Origin: Fratercula arctica | Taxonomy: Eukaryota; Chordata; Aves; Charadriiformes; Alcidae | Assembly: GCA_947846985.1 (NCBI GenBank) | Contig: CANTUZ010000006.1 | Span: 44,995,707-45,059,706 of the forward strand | DNA: 64,000 nt | Direction of reading: 5' to 3' | Part shown: piece after piece, positions 1 through 12,366 of the stretch | How the letters are laid out: the number at the start of each line of letters is the position of its first letter | How positions within the stretch are numbered: position 1 is the stretch's first letter | Notes under the pieces: generated by a model | Database searches by the model: none | Told to the model about the DNA's origin: nothing | Seen by the model: the letters and a program-made list of their open reading frames with translations, nothing else | Made by a program: the position numbers and the translations under genes

Positions 1-3000
1 TCTGCCAGAATGAGATGAATGAGTAGATTGTTCAAAATACAGCACACGTACAAGTTCTCATCAGTCTTTACTTGGCAAACTGTGTTTACACACGGCTAAA
101 ATCATATGGAGCAAAACTATCCCCATTTGGTAGGAAATGCCGAACGACATTTGACAAACATTTATTTGGTTCGATCTGTGCAATATTTTATTTGCAGGAT
201 GCTCAGACCTAATTAAAAAATATTTTTTGATATATTAAAAGCTCATGGAAAACATCAGGCTCCTCGAACTGTGACCTGATAAACTGAGAACCAGCACAAT
301 CAACTTCATTTTAATCTGATGCTGGACGAGCGGTAATTGCCATAATGCTGAGTAAAAAAGGATTAAAAAAAAAAAAAGATTTGAGACCACTTTCTATTCT
401 GATCTATTTGGTTTTGTGATGAATTTTTTTATATTTGAGTTGTCTCTAGGAAATACAGGGAAAATGATTTCTTTCAAAATTATGTAATTATTATATTTCA
501 GAACTTTAAAAAGAGAGAGTAGTATATCAATTTATCCTCGTGAAACTGATATTGTGATAAAAATATAAGTCTGGTTTTGCTATTATTCATCATTGCAACA
601 ATTCAGTTCCATTTAATAAAGGAGTTAACACCTTGACATTTTAAAGAATGCACAGGCAAAGTCTCGACCAAATAACTCTTTTGTCTTTGAAAAAAGAGGT
701 GTATAGAAAAGTTAGTAGTAGTTTTAAAACTTCAAGTATTTCAGGAAACCAAATCTGTGTCCTTTGGATGCATTGTATTTTGGGAAGGCTCAAAATGAAT
801 TAAAAAAAAATATGTTTGCATCCTCCATCTTTTAAGCAGAATAATGGGAAGACCAGACTGACTTGAAAAAAAGTCCAGTGCGGCAATTATCAGTTTAACA
901 AATCATTTCCGTGCTCTCAGAGAACCAGTATGAATTAGGCTTGTAAACCATTGCTGTGCTCCTTGAATTTCATCAAGCAGTAGAAAGGATTAAACAGGGT
1001 AAGGAACTCATGTAGTGTATATGTTTACTACCAGTCTCATGGACAACATAACTACTGTTTCTATCATTTTGAGTTTTTTAAGTGATTCCTATTTTTCATT
1101 TGTTATTATACCGCTGATCCTGCAACCCCGTGTTCTTGCTGGCGCTGCGAGCGAAGGCGGTGGGTTTGGTCTCAGGAGTGCACTGCTGCTGCCTGGCAAT
1201 CACTGTCACTTGTACAGGTGCTTTGCAAGTTTCTTTACAAAAGAAAATCACTAGCAAGGTTAATTAGAAACAGGAATAATTCACCGTAGGTGTAGCACTC
1301 TTGAAATGTGCTGATTCAGATGAGAACACTGACAGACTTACTACTATGGCTGATTATATATACCTTAATTATTGTATAATTCAATTCAGTATAAATAAGA
1401 CCTTCTTGGTATAATGGCTCTCTGCCACTTGTGATTAATATTTCATTAGGCATGAAGCCATGAAAGCACTTAAGCAGGTGCTCAATTTTAGCCACTTTAG
1501 TCAATTATATTTAGAATTAGGCATATGTTCCAATGCTTTGCTTGACCGGACCCCTGTTCCCCAAAGCCAAACTGACCTTTATGTATGTCATTTATATCGG
1601 CGAACATTTTTTGCGTTTGTTCTCACTAAGGATTAAAGATAAGAAATTCTGTTATTTCTCCCACAAATTATGTGTTGTCATGGTTTCTAGGAAGAAGTCG
1701 TATCTTTTTTACAGTATATCATACGACTGAAAGGATGGTTTTCCTAAAAACCTTGCTTCTCTTGTATCCTTTGACTATCCAGTTGGCAATCACATGGATA
1801 CATTATGCATTTATCAGTCGGTAGAGAGACAAGCCTATGAATTGTGTGTGCCTGTTGATAGAGGGTAGAATTTTATAGATCTTTTTTTCCTTGTAGTAAA
1901 TCTATTAAAATAGTGATGTACCATTTCCATAATCCAGCTGACAAATCTCACCCATTATCTTCTTCGCTTGCTGGTCTTTGCATCACCAGCAGGTTTTTAC
2001 ACCTATATTAATTGCTTACTTCTGATTTGACAGTATTTCAAAAGGTACCAGAAATAGGCAATTAAAACTCTTAGGCTGAAAATGCAAGCCTAAAGTCTGT
2101 GGTCAGTTTAATACATATTTTTCAACCCTTTGGTGGGTCCTGCTTCTGACAGAAGCCCATTGCAGAAATGCACTGGAGCAGGGCAGGCCTTTAATTATTT
2201 GTCTCGTAGCACAATACTGTGCAGTCTGATGCTTTAGCTTGGGCTGAATAAACGGCCTTCATGACCTGAAGCATTACGGTTGTGCTGGTGGAGCTGATAA
2301 ATTTGGGAATGGCAGAGTTCGAAGAAAGCAATTGCCCACCAACAAGGGGAACTGGCATATACATGGCAGAAAAGCACGGATGGGTTTATGAGTACCACAC
2401 AGAGTAAAACACCTTCTGTAAAACAAAGCGTAAACCCCATTGTGATTGTGAATTTTACTTTTCTTCCCCCCCCTCTTCCCCAGGAGCACCTCCCGGTACC
2501 CACATGGTGCCAGCTCCTGTAGGCTTGCATTAACGATGAAATTGTTTTTCCACTCTGATGATGAGCTAAATTCAGATCAAAGTTTACCTGCTCTGTGCTA
2601 TGATGTTTATCTGAATTGCATTTTACTTTACTTTTATTTATGATAAAATTCAATAAATGGACAAAGACGACTTGGATTGCTTTCTTGGGTAGAAATCCTG
2701 GCTGAAGTAGTTAGCCAGTCATTGACCGGCTCTCGTGGCAGCAGCGCTTAGATGCTCGGCAGAGCTTTCATAGGGGAAGTAAAACAAAATCTGCTACATT
2801 TTGAAAAGCACTTAACTAGTTCTGAAAAATGCTTTTTCTAATAGTAATTTATTTTCCTATACCTGGTGTTACTTCCCTATAAAAGCCATTTTCCCCGACA
2901 TGGAGAAATTACCCTACAAAATTTAATATTAGTATTGACTCTGGGTTTTCAAGTCTTTATGGATGTTGCTGCTGAGAGCCCTGTAGTGTGCCAGTGCGCA

Positions 3001-3286
3001 GTGGGGTCTGTGCAGTAGGACAGGGAACGAGGAAGGATTGAGGTGTCTCCTACTCACGGCCAGAGAAACGTCGAGTTACAAGACAAGTTTGTAAAATAAG
3101 AAAAAGTCTGTCTTAAACTTACTTATGATTACATTCAGTTAAGTTTCTTTGTTACCTTTCTCATTGCAGATGAATAATTTCCAAAGCCTGTCTTCTCATT
3201 ACTGATCTGATTTTGACTTCTTTATGCTTTGAAAATTACGGTGTTGCCACATCTCAGTTTCCCTGATTTTTCTCTGTTCTTTCCAG
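1..3286. other. Unique AT-rich non-coding sequence
   Basis: No recognisable gene or repeat family was seen here. Open frames are short and have no protein-like composition. The longest is 139 codons on the minus strand at 2234-2653, with no splice or domain support. Around 250-350 there is a CpG-poor stretch with homeodomain-type TAATTG cores that could be regulatory, but nothing visible proves it. The stretch reads as intron or intergenic DNA. Confidence 0.6.
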
Positions 3287-3435
3287 AACGTTGTATTAAA
3301 GGCTTGTCCTCCATTTGTGCTTCCATACCCTGTGGTCCTGCTCCGCATCTGTGGTTACAAAAGAAGGGATGGTGCCTTTCGAGAGACGGTCATTAAGTAT
3401 AGAGATGGTCACATCCATTTTAAAAAGGAGTGAGG
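3287..3435 (+). other. Exon-like segment with strong acceptor, weak donor
   Basis: A long pyrimidine tract ending TTTCCAG at 3281-3286 makes a very good 3' splice site. Downstream, frame 1 stays open for 48 codons from 3287 to a TGA at 3431-3433. A second frame is open for 35 codons. The only nearby donor, GGA|GTGAGG after 3430, is weak because it lacks G at -1. The segment could be a terminal exon, a non-coding exon or a decoy. No family resemblance was recognised and no convincing poly(A) context was found. Confidence 0.2.
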
Positions 3436-4299
3436 TCTAGAAAAAGCGTGTAATTGATTTGTAATTGTATTGCATGGGTGAAAAGTGAAACAAAAGACAC
3501 GGATCAAGTTGCAAATGGACAATTTGTCCACGAAACAATTTCACTGTGGTAATGGACACAGATAGTACTAGATGGTTCAGGATGTATTTGCAGCAGTATT
3601 AATGTTTTTGAATCTTTAGGGAAGGATAGCTGTATGAAGGTAGTTTTTGAAAACAGAGTTTGTCCAGTTTTATTTGCAAGTAGCAAAATCCTCAGACGCG
3701 TTCAGGTGACTCTGAAAGGGTTACTGTTTTTCATCTGCTAGAGAAAGCAAAGGGATTTATTTTAGCATATGCATAATTTGTAGGATATTTGGACCTGGGA
3801 TTCCCCATTACGTGCTGAGAATTTGCAATCTGAAATGAAAGATCAAGATGCTTCTTGCTAAGCAAGGAAAACATTCAGCTATCGTGGCAATTGCAAATAT
3901 CGGAGAAATATCAATCACGGTTTTCAAAAGCGTCAGTCTACTGGAATAATATATCCATGGAAGACAGGATTGTGTAACTTTATTAAGCTATTGTTGAAAT
4001 GTATTTATTTGCCATCATGAGTTAAAAGATGGTGGCTCAAGAGAAGAAAAAGAAAATAGGAAATAATCTAAGGGGGCATCTAGAGAGTAGCCAGAGAGGC
4101 AGATAGTTTGGTCTGGTGTTTTATTTTGATTTTTTTTTTTCTACTGTCAGCGAAATGTAGGAACAGGGTATGGTTTTACGTACTACAAGTTCCTGTGTTA
4201 TATTTGGATTACATGAGAGATCACATGTTCACATAGTTTAGATTTCCACGTGTGGGACATTACAGAGCATTAATGTCTGAATGGGCCACAGTAGGTAAC
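3436..4299. other. Unique non-coding sequence
   Basis: AT-rich sequence with no supported gene, repeat family or RNA gene. It ends at a long pure A tract. Confidence 0.5.

Positions 4300-4328
<29 letters not shown>
4300..4328. repeat. Poly(A) tract, 29 A
   Basis: There are 29 uninterrupted A residues, immediately followed by GGCAGC. No recognisable SINE or processed pseudogene body lies on the 5' side, so it is a simple homopolymer or the tail of something too diverged to see. Confidence 0.9.
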
Positions 4329-4332
<4 letters not shown>

Positions 4333-4388
4333 GCATAGCAAATGTATGGCACTTTTGTTATATTATTTTGTTGTTATTGGATTACTGG

Positions 4389-4440
4389 ACATGAAGATCT
4401 TCAAGGTCTTTTCCAACCTAAATAATTCTATGACTCTATT
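4389..4440 (+). mobile_element. CR1 LINE 3' tail, short fragment
   Basis: The stretch resembles the extreme 3' end of avian CR1. It has a diverged GATCTTCAAGGTCTTTTCCAACC, then AATTCTATGACTCTAT, which matches the short terminal repeat unit typical of CR1. The body of the element is missing, in line with the extreme 5' truncation usual for CR1. Plus-strand orientation follows from the order of these motifs. Confidence 0.8.
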
Positions 4441-5759
4441 TGTGTTATGAGAATGGGGAGTTCTAAGAAGTATTTTTAAAACTCGCGTTGAAAAGTGAAC
4501 TGCTCTTTTCCTCGTTTACATGTGCTGTACGTACCCATGGAGCAAAAGGTAGCCTGACAGAATCCATACATCTGGATAGTAACAAAATTCTGCTGGATTC
4601 CAGCTCACCTTCAACAGTGCTTCATAAATGCCTTTCCTGATAAAATCAACTCAGAATTCCATGGAAATGAACGGAAGAAGGGAAATAAATGATCAGCAAG
4701 AATAAGCACAAAATTCCCACTCGTAGTCAATATAAGGCAGAATTTTGTGCTGGCTCCTGCAGATCGTGGCCGTCTGTTCTTGCTGAGGACATCGATCCTT
4801 TGGTATTCCAGTCTCAGGAGATGTCTCTTCGTCTTCCTTTTTCATCTCAGAACGAAGTAATGTGTTCTTCAACTTTGACCAACAAGACTGGCAGTATTAC
4901 AGGAGGACTAATCTTATCTGTCCAAGAACCATTAATACTAACAAAAATATGCTCTAAATGAGACATTTATACAAATCAATATACATTAAAATGTATGGTG
5001 TGCCAAGGCAAGCCAAGCAGAACTTGTTCTTTAATCTTCATTAAAAATAAAAGATTAAAAATTTATCTCTTCTTTCCTAATGCAGAAAGGGAAGGTGAAG
5101 GGAATGTGACTCGAAATTTTAATGTAACAGCCCTTTATATTATCTACACAAAATAGGATTTTCAAAGTGAAGAAAGTGGCTAATGCATTTAAAAAAACCC
5201 AGCCAAACAAATGGAGGTGTTGATGGTCTGTATTACCCTATAATGGAAATGGCTTTTTACAGTGAGATAGAGAGGCTCTGTTTGGGAAGAATTAGGCTTT
5301 TTAACACCGGACAGGCTGAAAACCGAGGTCTGTGTCCCCACAGCAGTATTTCTTTTTTTATCTGCGGGTCTGTAATGTGCTCGCTTCCACACCTCGGATT
5401 CAGTTGGTTACAAATATCAAGTTAAATTCTATGCATAAATTTGGAAACTGTATTTTGATGGGAAGAGGAAAATAAACGAAATTGAGGGGAGCATTAGGGA
5501 TGAACTGATAACCTTGCATCTGGTCAGCTGCCAGGTAGTCTCAGTCAAATGAAGTGTTTGAGGTGTCTGCAGCAGCAAAGGGACCAAGAAGCTTTGGTTC
5601 ACTCCAAGCAGCAGCCATTTGGATGATGTTCTTGCTCGCGAGATGTGATAACGGAGAGGGCCGGTAGGAAGCTTGGTGTATTCACTGTTACCAATGTGAT
5701 GCCGTATATGTTTCTAGTACATAGAGTGACATATTCACGTATTTGATATTGGAAAGGCA
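4441..5759. other. Unique non-coding sequence
   Basis: No gene or repeat family was recognised. A good pyrimidine-rich acceptor (CTTTCCTAATGCAG ending 5085) precedes a purine-rich segment, but no matching donor gives a credible exon. Confidence 0.5.
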
Positions 5760-5797
5760 GTGTGGGTTCCTTCTGACTCAGGATATTCTATGATTTG
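5760..5797 (+). mobile_element. Probable CR1 3' tail
   Basis: The stretch carries GGTTCCTTCTGACTCAGGAT followed by ATTCTATGATTTG. This resembles the 3' terminus of CR1 subfamilies: a diverged GGTCCCTTCCAAC block, then the ATTCTATG unit. Only the last 40 bases or so are recognisable and the 5' boundary is unclear. Confidence 0.5.
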
Positions 5798-6617
5798 GGA
5801 CTATTACTAGACCACAAAACTCTAACACCCAAGAAAATACTGCGATCGGTGCCTTGCAGCAAGCTGATGTTGCCTTTGTCCTTCCCCTCGCTGTGTGCTC
5901 GTGGTGCAGACTGATGATATATGTTACTGCCGCCAATTGTGTTTCATCTTGTAAAGTACCATTTGCAATGAAATAACAAAAAAAATAATCAGAGCTTGAG
6001 TAAGGTACTGAGCCTAACCTGTAACCCCAGGCAGTTTGCACCACATTACATTAAATAAGCTGCCAAGGTAGGCAGGGGGGAGGCTGCGCGTGGTTGAAGC
6101 CTTCATTAATAATCCTGAAGTATTAAGTAGGAATAAAAGCATGCTGCTGATTTCCATTCGCACCTCTGTGCCCCTTGGGTGATTTCTTTTTTTTTGCTTT
6201 CTCCTTGACAGCTATCTGAATTACTTCTGCCTGCCCCGTGTCATTACGGTCGCTCTCATTGCGTACTGTGTGTCCGCCAGCATCCCTAGGTAAAGTGCAA
6301 CAACACAAACAGAAAGGAATCCTTCCGTGGGCACTGTAAGGAGCAGAAGAGGACTGCAACCCTTTCTTTATTTATATTGAGTTTTTAAGCGTATCTGTGC
6401 TTTTAGATGTGACCAGCTGAAGTACTTTACAGTTGTTACTGTTCTCGCTTTTTTATCAGCGCAATTGCCCATGGGCATAAACAGTGTGGAGGAGGGCTTG
6501 CAGATCAAGGTTCGAGGACCTTTTGTATCAAAAAGCAAGCTGCTCGTCTTACCCATTAGTCTGTCCCATTGGGTTTTTTCTCTCGGTTGCACTTTCTTCT
6601 TCTTTTCCATTTCTTAG
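5798..6617. other. Unique non-coding sequence
   Basis: No supported gene, RNA or repeat. Short open frames on both strands look random. Confidence 0.5.
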
Positions 6618-6654
6618 GACTTGCAGCCTTGCAACAGTTTGCAAGAATTTTAGG
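6618..6654 (+). other. Pseudo-exon-like 37-base segment
   Basis: A very long pyrimidine tract (about 6588-6615) ends in TTCTTAG at 6617. This is followed after 37 bases by a fair donor, TAGG|GTGAGC. Two frames are open; one reads LAALQQFARILG. Its end phase does not fit the candidate exon at 18895 directly. It is most likely a decoy or a non-coding exon. Confidence 0.15.
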
Positions 6655-6799
6655 GTGAGCGTAAAGAATATTCTGTCAAAAGGGCATAAAATGCTTTGTA
6701 GCCGTAAAATAAAACTGCTTTTCAACTAGTTTATTTTCTGTAGAGATTTAAACTAGAGAGAAGAGAGGGCAAAGAAGCAATAGTGGAAAATCGGGACAA

Positions 6800-6851
6800 A
6801 TCCTCAGTAACTCTGAGGATTATAACTGATTACAGTCCTCAGTAACTCTGA
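6800..6851. repeat. Direct duplication with small palindrome
   Basis: TCCTCAGTAACTCTGA occurs twice, at 6801-6816 and 6836-6851. The first copy also lies in a perfect 8-base inverted repeat, ATCCTCAG / CTGAGGAT, with a 5-base spacer (6800-6820). It looks like a small local duplication; no function can be assigned. Confidence 0.75.
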
Positions 6852-9196
6852 TGGTAACTTCCTCAGAAGTTATAAGCCCACTGACGGAATGCAAGGGCAT
6901 ATGTAGGAGGGTGAGGAGGAGCAACAAAGTTTCCCTGGGGTTTTCAGGCAGAGAAACAATCCTGCTTTCACCAGTACATTGAGTGAATTTACAGCTCGAT
7001 TGGCTCCTTAGGTTCATCTGCTAAGAGCTTGATCCATGTTTTTTTGGAGTTGAAACAAAGACATCCACTGAATTATGGTCAATCCTTGCTAGTCCTGCCT
7101 GGTTAGCAAACAAAATCCTGGTCTTTTAAGGAGTTTCACAAGCAAGGAGGGTGTATGAATTTCATCTTCCAATTGCACAAAGTGGGTTGTTTTTTTTTCC
7201 TGTTTGAGATGCGTGTTGTTCTCTGCTCACCAGTTTCTCTACACGGTGCTCTTATCGCCCCCTCTGTTGCAGTTAGGAGTTCTAGTTCCTTCCAGTGTCG
7301 TGGGAAACCGAACTGCAGCCCATCTATTGGAGGAGCGGATTGCCTGACAGACCGGGTAAGGGATCTGATCGACCAGTGCCCTGATTACTCAAGCAGTTAT
7401 TCTAGTATTTATTTCTTTCCCAGGTTGCAGGGCAAATCCGTCCTTGGATGAGTATCAGGGTAGTCCTGCTTTCCTTCCTTTCCAGCTCTTGCCACAAATC
7501 AAGAAAGCCGAAGAACTTATCTTTTTTTTTTTTTTTTTTTTTTTTAATTATTATTTTTATTCTAACCTCTTATCACATACTTGGGTTCAGGTTTGGATTT
7601 ACTCTACCTATCCTTTTTCTTTCCGTGTTTCTGAATTTTAAATGCATTGTTAGACATAGGTTTTAGTAACGCTAAACCTAAGGAAAGTAGAAAAGGAAAA
7701 AGATGTTATAGCCATATTTTGCATACAAATAGACAAAAACATCGGTACATCTCTTCTTCCATGTGCTGGGTTATTTTTCCAGCTTTTTTCACTCTCAACA
7801 GCTAAGGCATCCATTTTTTCCACTAAAAGGAAGGCTTGCACTGTCACTGTACTTTTTATCCTCTAAAAATCCTAACTAAAACCTAAGCTAGTCTGGCTCT
7901 TAACAGGAGGCAGAATTGAGCTCAACTCGTCAGGAAAACTGATAGCAAATTTCTGTTCTGAAGCATGCAACTGTGGTGCACTGCCCAAAATATTACTTTT
8001 TCAAATGTGCAGTTAATGCTTAGGACACTGGAGTAATCTTAGCTCCTCATCACTGAAGGCAAAGTAAAATCATCTCTTCTCTTCTTGTGTGTTTTGGCCA
8101 AATGGATTAGAATCTTTGACCCAAATAATTTCTTTCCTGAAGCGTATTTTGCTGCCACCTGAATGCTTTGAGAAATCCCAAGGAAGCAGTGAGTGTTTTC
8201 ATACTTTCAAAGATTCTTGTTGCAAATGAAAGAGGATAATTGAGGATTTATGCCTCACATGCTGGGTCATCACACTTGTCTTTCTAATTCATTTTAGGGG
8301 TAAAGATACCGTGTGTGTGTGTAACTACTATATCACAAATTACTTTACAAAGAAAACCCAAACCTCAATAGTTCTTTTCTCCCTTTGATACTTTTCAGCG
8401 CTATCAGAAACCAACCATATGATTAAACACTACTGTGTAATACAATGCATTCCTCTTATTTTGATTGTTCTGTCTATCATTTTGATGGAAATACGAGATC
8501 GATTGTGGGATGCACACAAACCGTGTGTAACAGGGTGTGGTAACAGGGCTTATTCTGTCAATACCGGCACTCGTATGCCCAGCTTTCATGTCAAGTGGGG
8601 GCCCCTTCCCTTGCCTCGTTCTCTCTCCCGTGGCCCCTGCCTTGGGTCCTCCTTGGGGCTCTCGAGCCCCGTTACCCCCCTGACAGGGGTGAGCGATGCG
8701 AGGAGGAGCCAAAGTGTTGCTGAGCGCGTTGAAATTTCAGCCCCTTCCAGGAATTTTTAGATAACTCTCAGGAGCTCAGACAGGCCCTTCATTTTTCAAA
8801 ACTGGCGAAATGATTATTTCTTCTCCTCTTGATTTCCCCAGGAGTAGGCAAAGGTCAGTGAATGTAAACATTACTAAATGCGATAGAAATTACTCCAGTT
8901 TCTTTGAAATCCAAAGAGATTCAGACTATCAACATCTTTTAAGGGTTACAGAAGATGAATACTGAGCAATTAAGATGTGAGTAGTCTGATATGTTTTTCT
9001 TCAGACTCAAGAAAAAGGAAATGTAGGTGAGTGCTTGCTGGGAACCAGAGCAAAAGACAGCATGCAGAAAAATGGACTTTCTCTTGGAAGTTTAGTTCTG
9101 GAGGGGCAGGTAGGCAAGATTATCTTTGGGGCTAAAAATGAAACTCAGGTGATTTGCATGAGACTTCAGAATTTGCTTTAAATATACCAATTGATT
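6852..9196. other. Unique non-coding sequence with poly(T) tract
   Basis: No supported gene. It contains 24 uninterrupted T at 7522-7545 and a locally GC-rich patch at about 8570-8720 that has several CpGs but is far too short and weak for a CpG island. The 98-codon plus-strand frame at 7155-7451 and the 113-codon frame at 8419-8760 have no domain or splice support. Confidence 0.5.
7522..7545. repeat. Poly(T) tract, 24 T
   Basis: A run of 24 T followed by an AT-rich tail. It could be the reverse complement of a retroposed A tail, but no element body is recognisable on its right. Confidence 0.9.
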
Positions 9197-9223
9197 CCCC
9201 CCCCCCTCCCCCCCCACCCACCC
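9197..9223. repeat. C-rich homopolymer tract
   Basis: Ten C, a T, eight C, then ACCCACCC. The minus strand is correspondingly G-rich and has three or more G runs close together. Confidence 0.9.
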
Positions 9224-9411
9224 AAAAAGACATGAAATATTTGATTTTGCTAGTCAAACCTGCTGGTCTCTGCTTCACGCTAAAGATGCAGGCTAGCAGA
9301 GAGATGGTGCTTTGCAGTGCATCTTGAAACTTTTTCTTTTCGTAGGGAAGCCCATTGTTCACTCAGTGCATAACTGGCTCAAACTGCAGTGCTTCTGATT
9401 TAGTGCATGTG

Positions 9412-9440
9412 AAAAAAAAAAATAAAATATATATATATAG
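9412..9440. repeat. A-rich / (AT)n simple repeat
   Basis: A poly(A) stretch runs into about seven AT dinucleotides. Low-complexity sequence with no element attached. Confidence 0.85.
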
Positions 9441-12347
9441 GGTTTTTTTCTCAGAAAATCTACCCTCGAGGTTGGTAGAATAAAATTAGAGAGCCACCGT
9501 TGCTAAGTATATCTAATAGTCTATATATGCTAAGGGATGATTCACATTTCGCTTATTTACTGTAATACGTTGACGTTTGGACACCAGTTAGGATGCCGAT
9601 ACCCTCAGCTCAACCACTGGAAATACTGGAGTAAGAAGCAGTTTTCACACAACATCAAATTTCAGAGTGGTAAGCTATCATTTGATGTCCCGAATTTTTA
9701 CTAAAGAATGTTCCTTGTTTATTGTTTTCCACAGAGGTGGTTCTGCACGAAATATTGCATTAAAAGATAGTAACATGGGAATGGAAAAAACTAATAACCA
9801 TTTATATCTGTATTGGCAAACTGTGATCATATATATGCGGGGAAAATGAAATTCCAACGTTAAACTGTTCAGATGAGGTAACGACAATTGTAAGCATTGA
9901 CAGAAAACAATTACTCCAAAATCTGATAAAAATTTTTGGAAGAGGGTAGAAGAAGAACCCTGAGATAGAGATGTGCTACCTCAGTTCCTTAAGAGAGGCT
10001 GAAGGGCAGAAAGAATAGGTCACTTAGCGTATGTTTGGCATACAAATAATGTCACATTCTGCATACAGTTGGGATACCGCAATATGAAGGAAAGGAATTG
10101 AAAACATGGCACTTACATAAAGATACTGTGTTTCCTTGAAGTAAAATGTTATACATCATCCTAAGCCCTGCAGTGGAAAAGCCTAACATACATTGCCGGA
10201 AGCGTAAGAAGAAAAGACATTAAACTGATAAGGAGACCGTGTTAAATGTCAGTAAGGATACTCATAACACTTACTGCATATGAAAAAAGGAGTAGCGCTC
10301 TCTATTACCAGTTAAAAAATAGGAAAAGTTACTATTAATGAGAAAGACTTTATTACTACTAGGTAATAAAAATAGAACTGTTAGGTGTAAATTTCACTGT
10401 AGGTGCACGAGTATTTGCTATAACTGGTAAGTTATGACTCCATTATGCGATATAGTGTGATGGTCCACTTGTAGGGTGTTGCGTATCAGTTCTTACATTT
10501 ACTGTCCATTTTAATACTTGGTCTAGTTGATTTAAAATATAGCTTAAGTTAATTCATTATTTCAGCATTCAGATTGTCTCTAAAAGCCAAAAGGTTACGT
10601 TTTGGTGTTAATCACAGTTTAGTTAGAGCTTTTTAATTTGATTTTTTTCTTATTGGAGATTCAAGACTAGTAGAATGCCCAGTAGCGCAGAGCGTTACCA
10701 AGTTTTTCATTTAATCCAATCTAGTAATTATCTACAATCATACTGAAGGCTAAATACATAACAAACGATGTGACTGTACTAGGCTTATAATTGAAAACCA
10801 ATCCCAAGGCAAACATTATTATTTACAGTTTAAAATAAAAGCTTTTGTTCAATAACATTATTCTGCTATTTTCCTGCACTATAATTTCTCCTGAAAGATT
10901 TTTGTGCTGTGTGATTTCACAGCGTTCACTCTCCTGGTTAGATTTTTCTCTAGATCGCTATTAGCCATACTGAGTTTGCTCTGATTATTTTGAGTAAATA
11001 AATGGAAAGATATCTCTGAATCCGGTGGTAAGAGGAGTAAATTCGAGAGTTGAATTTCTCTCCCAGTATAAGGACTAGTTTTAAATCTTTCATATCCATA
11101 CTGGTGGGTAACCATATTTTAATATTACACAGAACCATTGTCAGGGATCAAACACCTCCAAAAAATACCCTTGCGGGGGCTGCGCTGATCCCATCGCCCT
11201 GGGCTGAGCAGTGCCGCCGGCATCAAGGCTGCAGCCGGGTCTGCTGGTGTGGCACAGGGTTCACCCTCACAATTAAAAATATGAGTGTTAGGACCTGGAT
11301 CCAATCTTTGGTAGCAGTTGTGTTTGTTTGGGTTGGAGCAGATGTTTGGGAATCCATGGTGTGCTCTGTGGCCGCGGGGCAGATCCTGCTGCTTCTCTCT
11401 GTATTCCCCGTTACAGCGAAGCATCTCTGTGGAATGTCTTTCTGTTGAGAGCGACGCTTTGATTACCTCCTAGGATTTCACACAGTTTGAAACACAGCTT
11501 ACTGTAATCTTCGTTTAACAGCCTCTTCAAGACTGGTCAGATTTCCAGCTAAGCAGGTCTTAGACACCTCAGCTAATGCTTTTTGTCTCAGAGTGGAAGC
11601 AAAAGATTGTGCCACCCTTGATTGTAAGATAAATGGATCAGATATTACTTTTTATGAGAGGTTTCCCAGGTTTTTCACTCAAATCTTATCACCGTATTCC
11701 CTTGATTTCAAAGGTGATGCAGTAGCTTATGGATTTTATATTGCTCTGTTATCTAGTCGACACAGTCTCTCCATTTCTTTCTGGTTTTGTTTAATTGTGA
11801 TTGCACATCTCTAATGCCTCTTGGTTACCTGCTGTGATTTTTTTTATCTAATCGCAGAAAGATGTGATGGTTTTCAGGAGCACTGCTGCTCTTAAGAAAT
11901 GTCTAAAAAGATGAACTTGGTTGTGTGTTTGAATGTATATTTCCCTATATTTGCCACTTCTGGCCCCATTATTTTACTTGCAAAGATTTTAGAGCATGTT
12001 AAATTACAAACTGCCTGTAGTTTGTGGATGCCCCGTTTAATTGTTTGCAGTGTTGAGATGTAAAATGCCTAAATACGTGAAATAGTCTTTAGGGCAGAAC
12101 ACATTTTCCTTCTGTGTTTACTCTCAGAAACTGTACTAGGGTGAAACTACGTCTTTAATACTTAGCCTAAAGATGAGACTAAAGGATTAGTCTGTAATTT
12201 ATTTTAGACTGGAAAACTTAGTTTTTCCAAAGCGTTCAGAAGATACATATTTCCTGCTGCAGGGTATCGGAGGTTTACACATTCCCAATCTTGTAGAATT
12301 TTGCTTTTCTCCATTAGGCTTGTAAGCAGCCTTCAAGAATAGAATAC
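9441..12347. other. Unique AT-rich non-coding sequence
   Basis: No gene or repeat family recognised. A slightly GC-richer patch lies at 11160-11400, where the longest overlapping frames (132 and 99 codons on opposite strands) are open by chance and have no domain signal. Confidence 0.5.
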
Positions 12348-12366
12348 TTTTTTTTTTTTTTTTTTT
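12348..12366. repeat. Poly(T) tract, 19 T
   Basis: Nineteen uninterrupted T residues followed by AGTTTATCC. A homopolymer with no recognisable element attached. Confidence 0.9.

Noticed and set aside
2234..2653. 139-codon minus-strand open frame
   Set aside because: Cysteine- and histidine-rich translation of unique AT-rich DNA with no recognisable motif; no promoter or splice context.
5378..5400. U6-like start GTGCTCGCTTC
   Set aside because: Only about 11 bases agree with the U6 5' end and the rest differs, so there is no U6 gene or clear pseudogene.
7155..7451. 98-codon frame with a possible exon at about 7278-7356 (CRGKPNCSPSIGG)
   Set aside because: The acceptor is fair and the donor is CCGG|GTAAGG, but the reading continues past the donor and the peptide matches no family. 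Not better than the decoys elsewhere.
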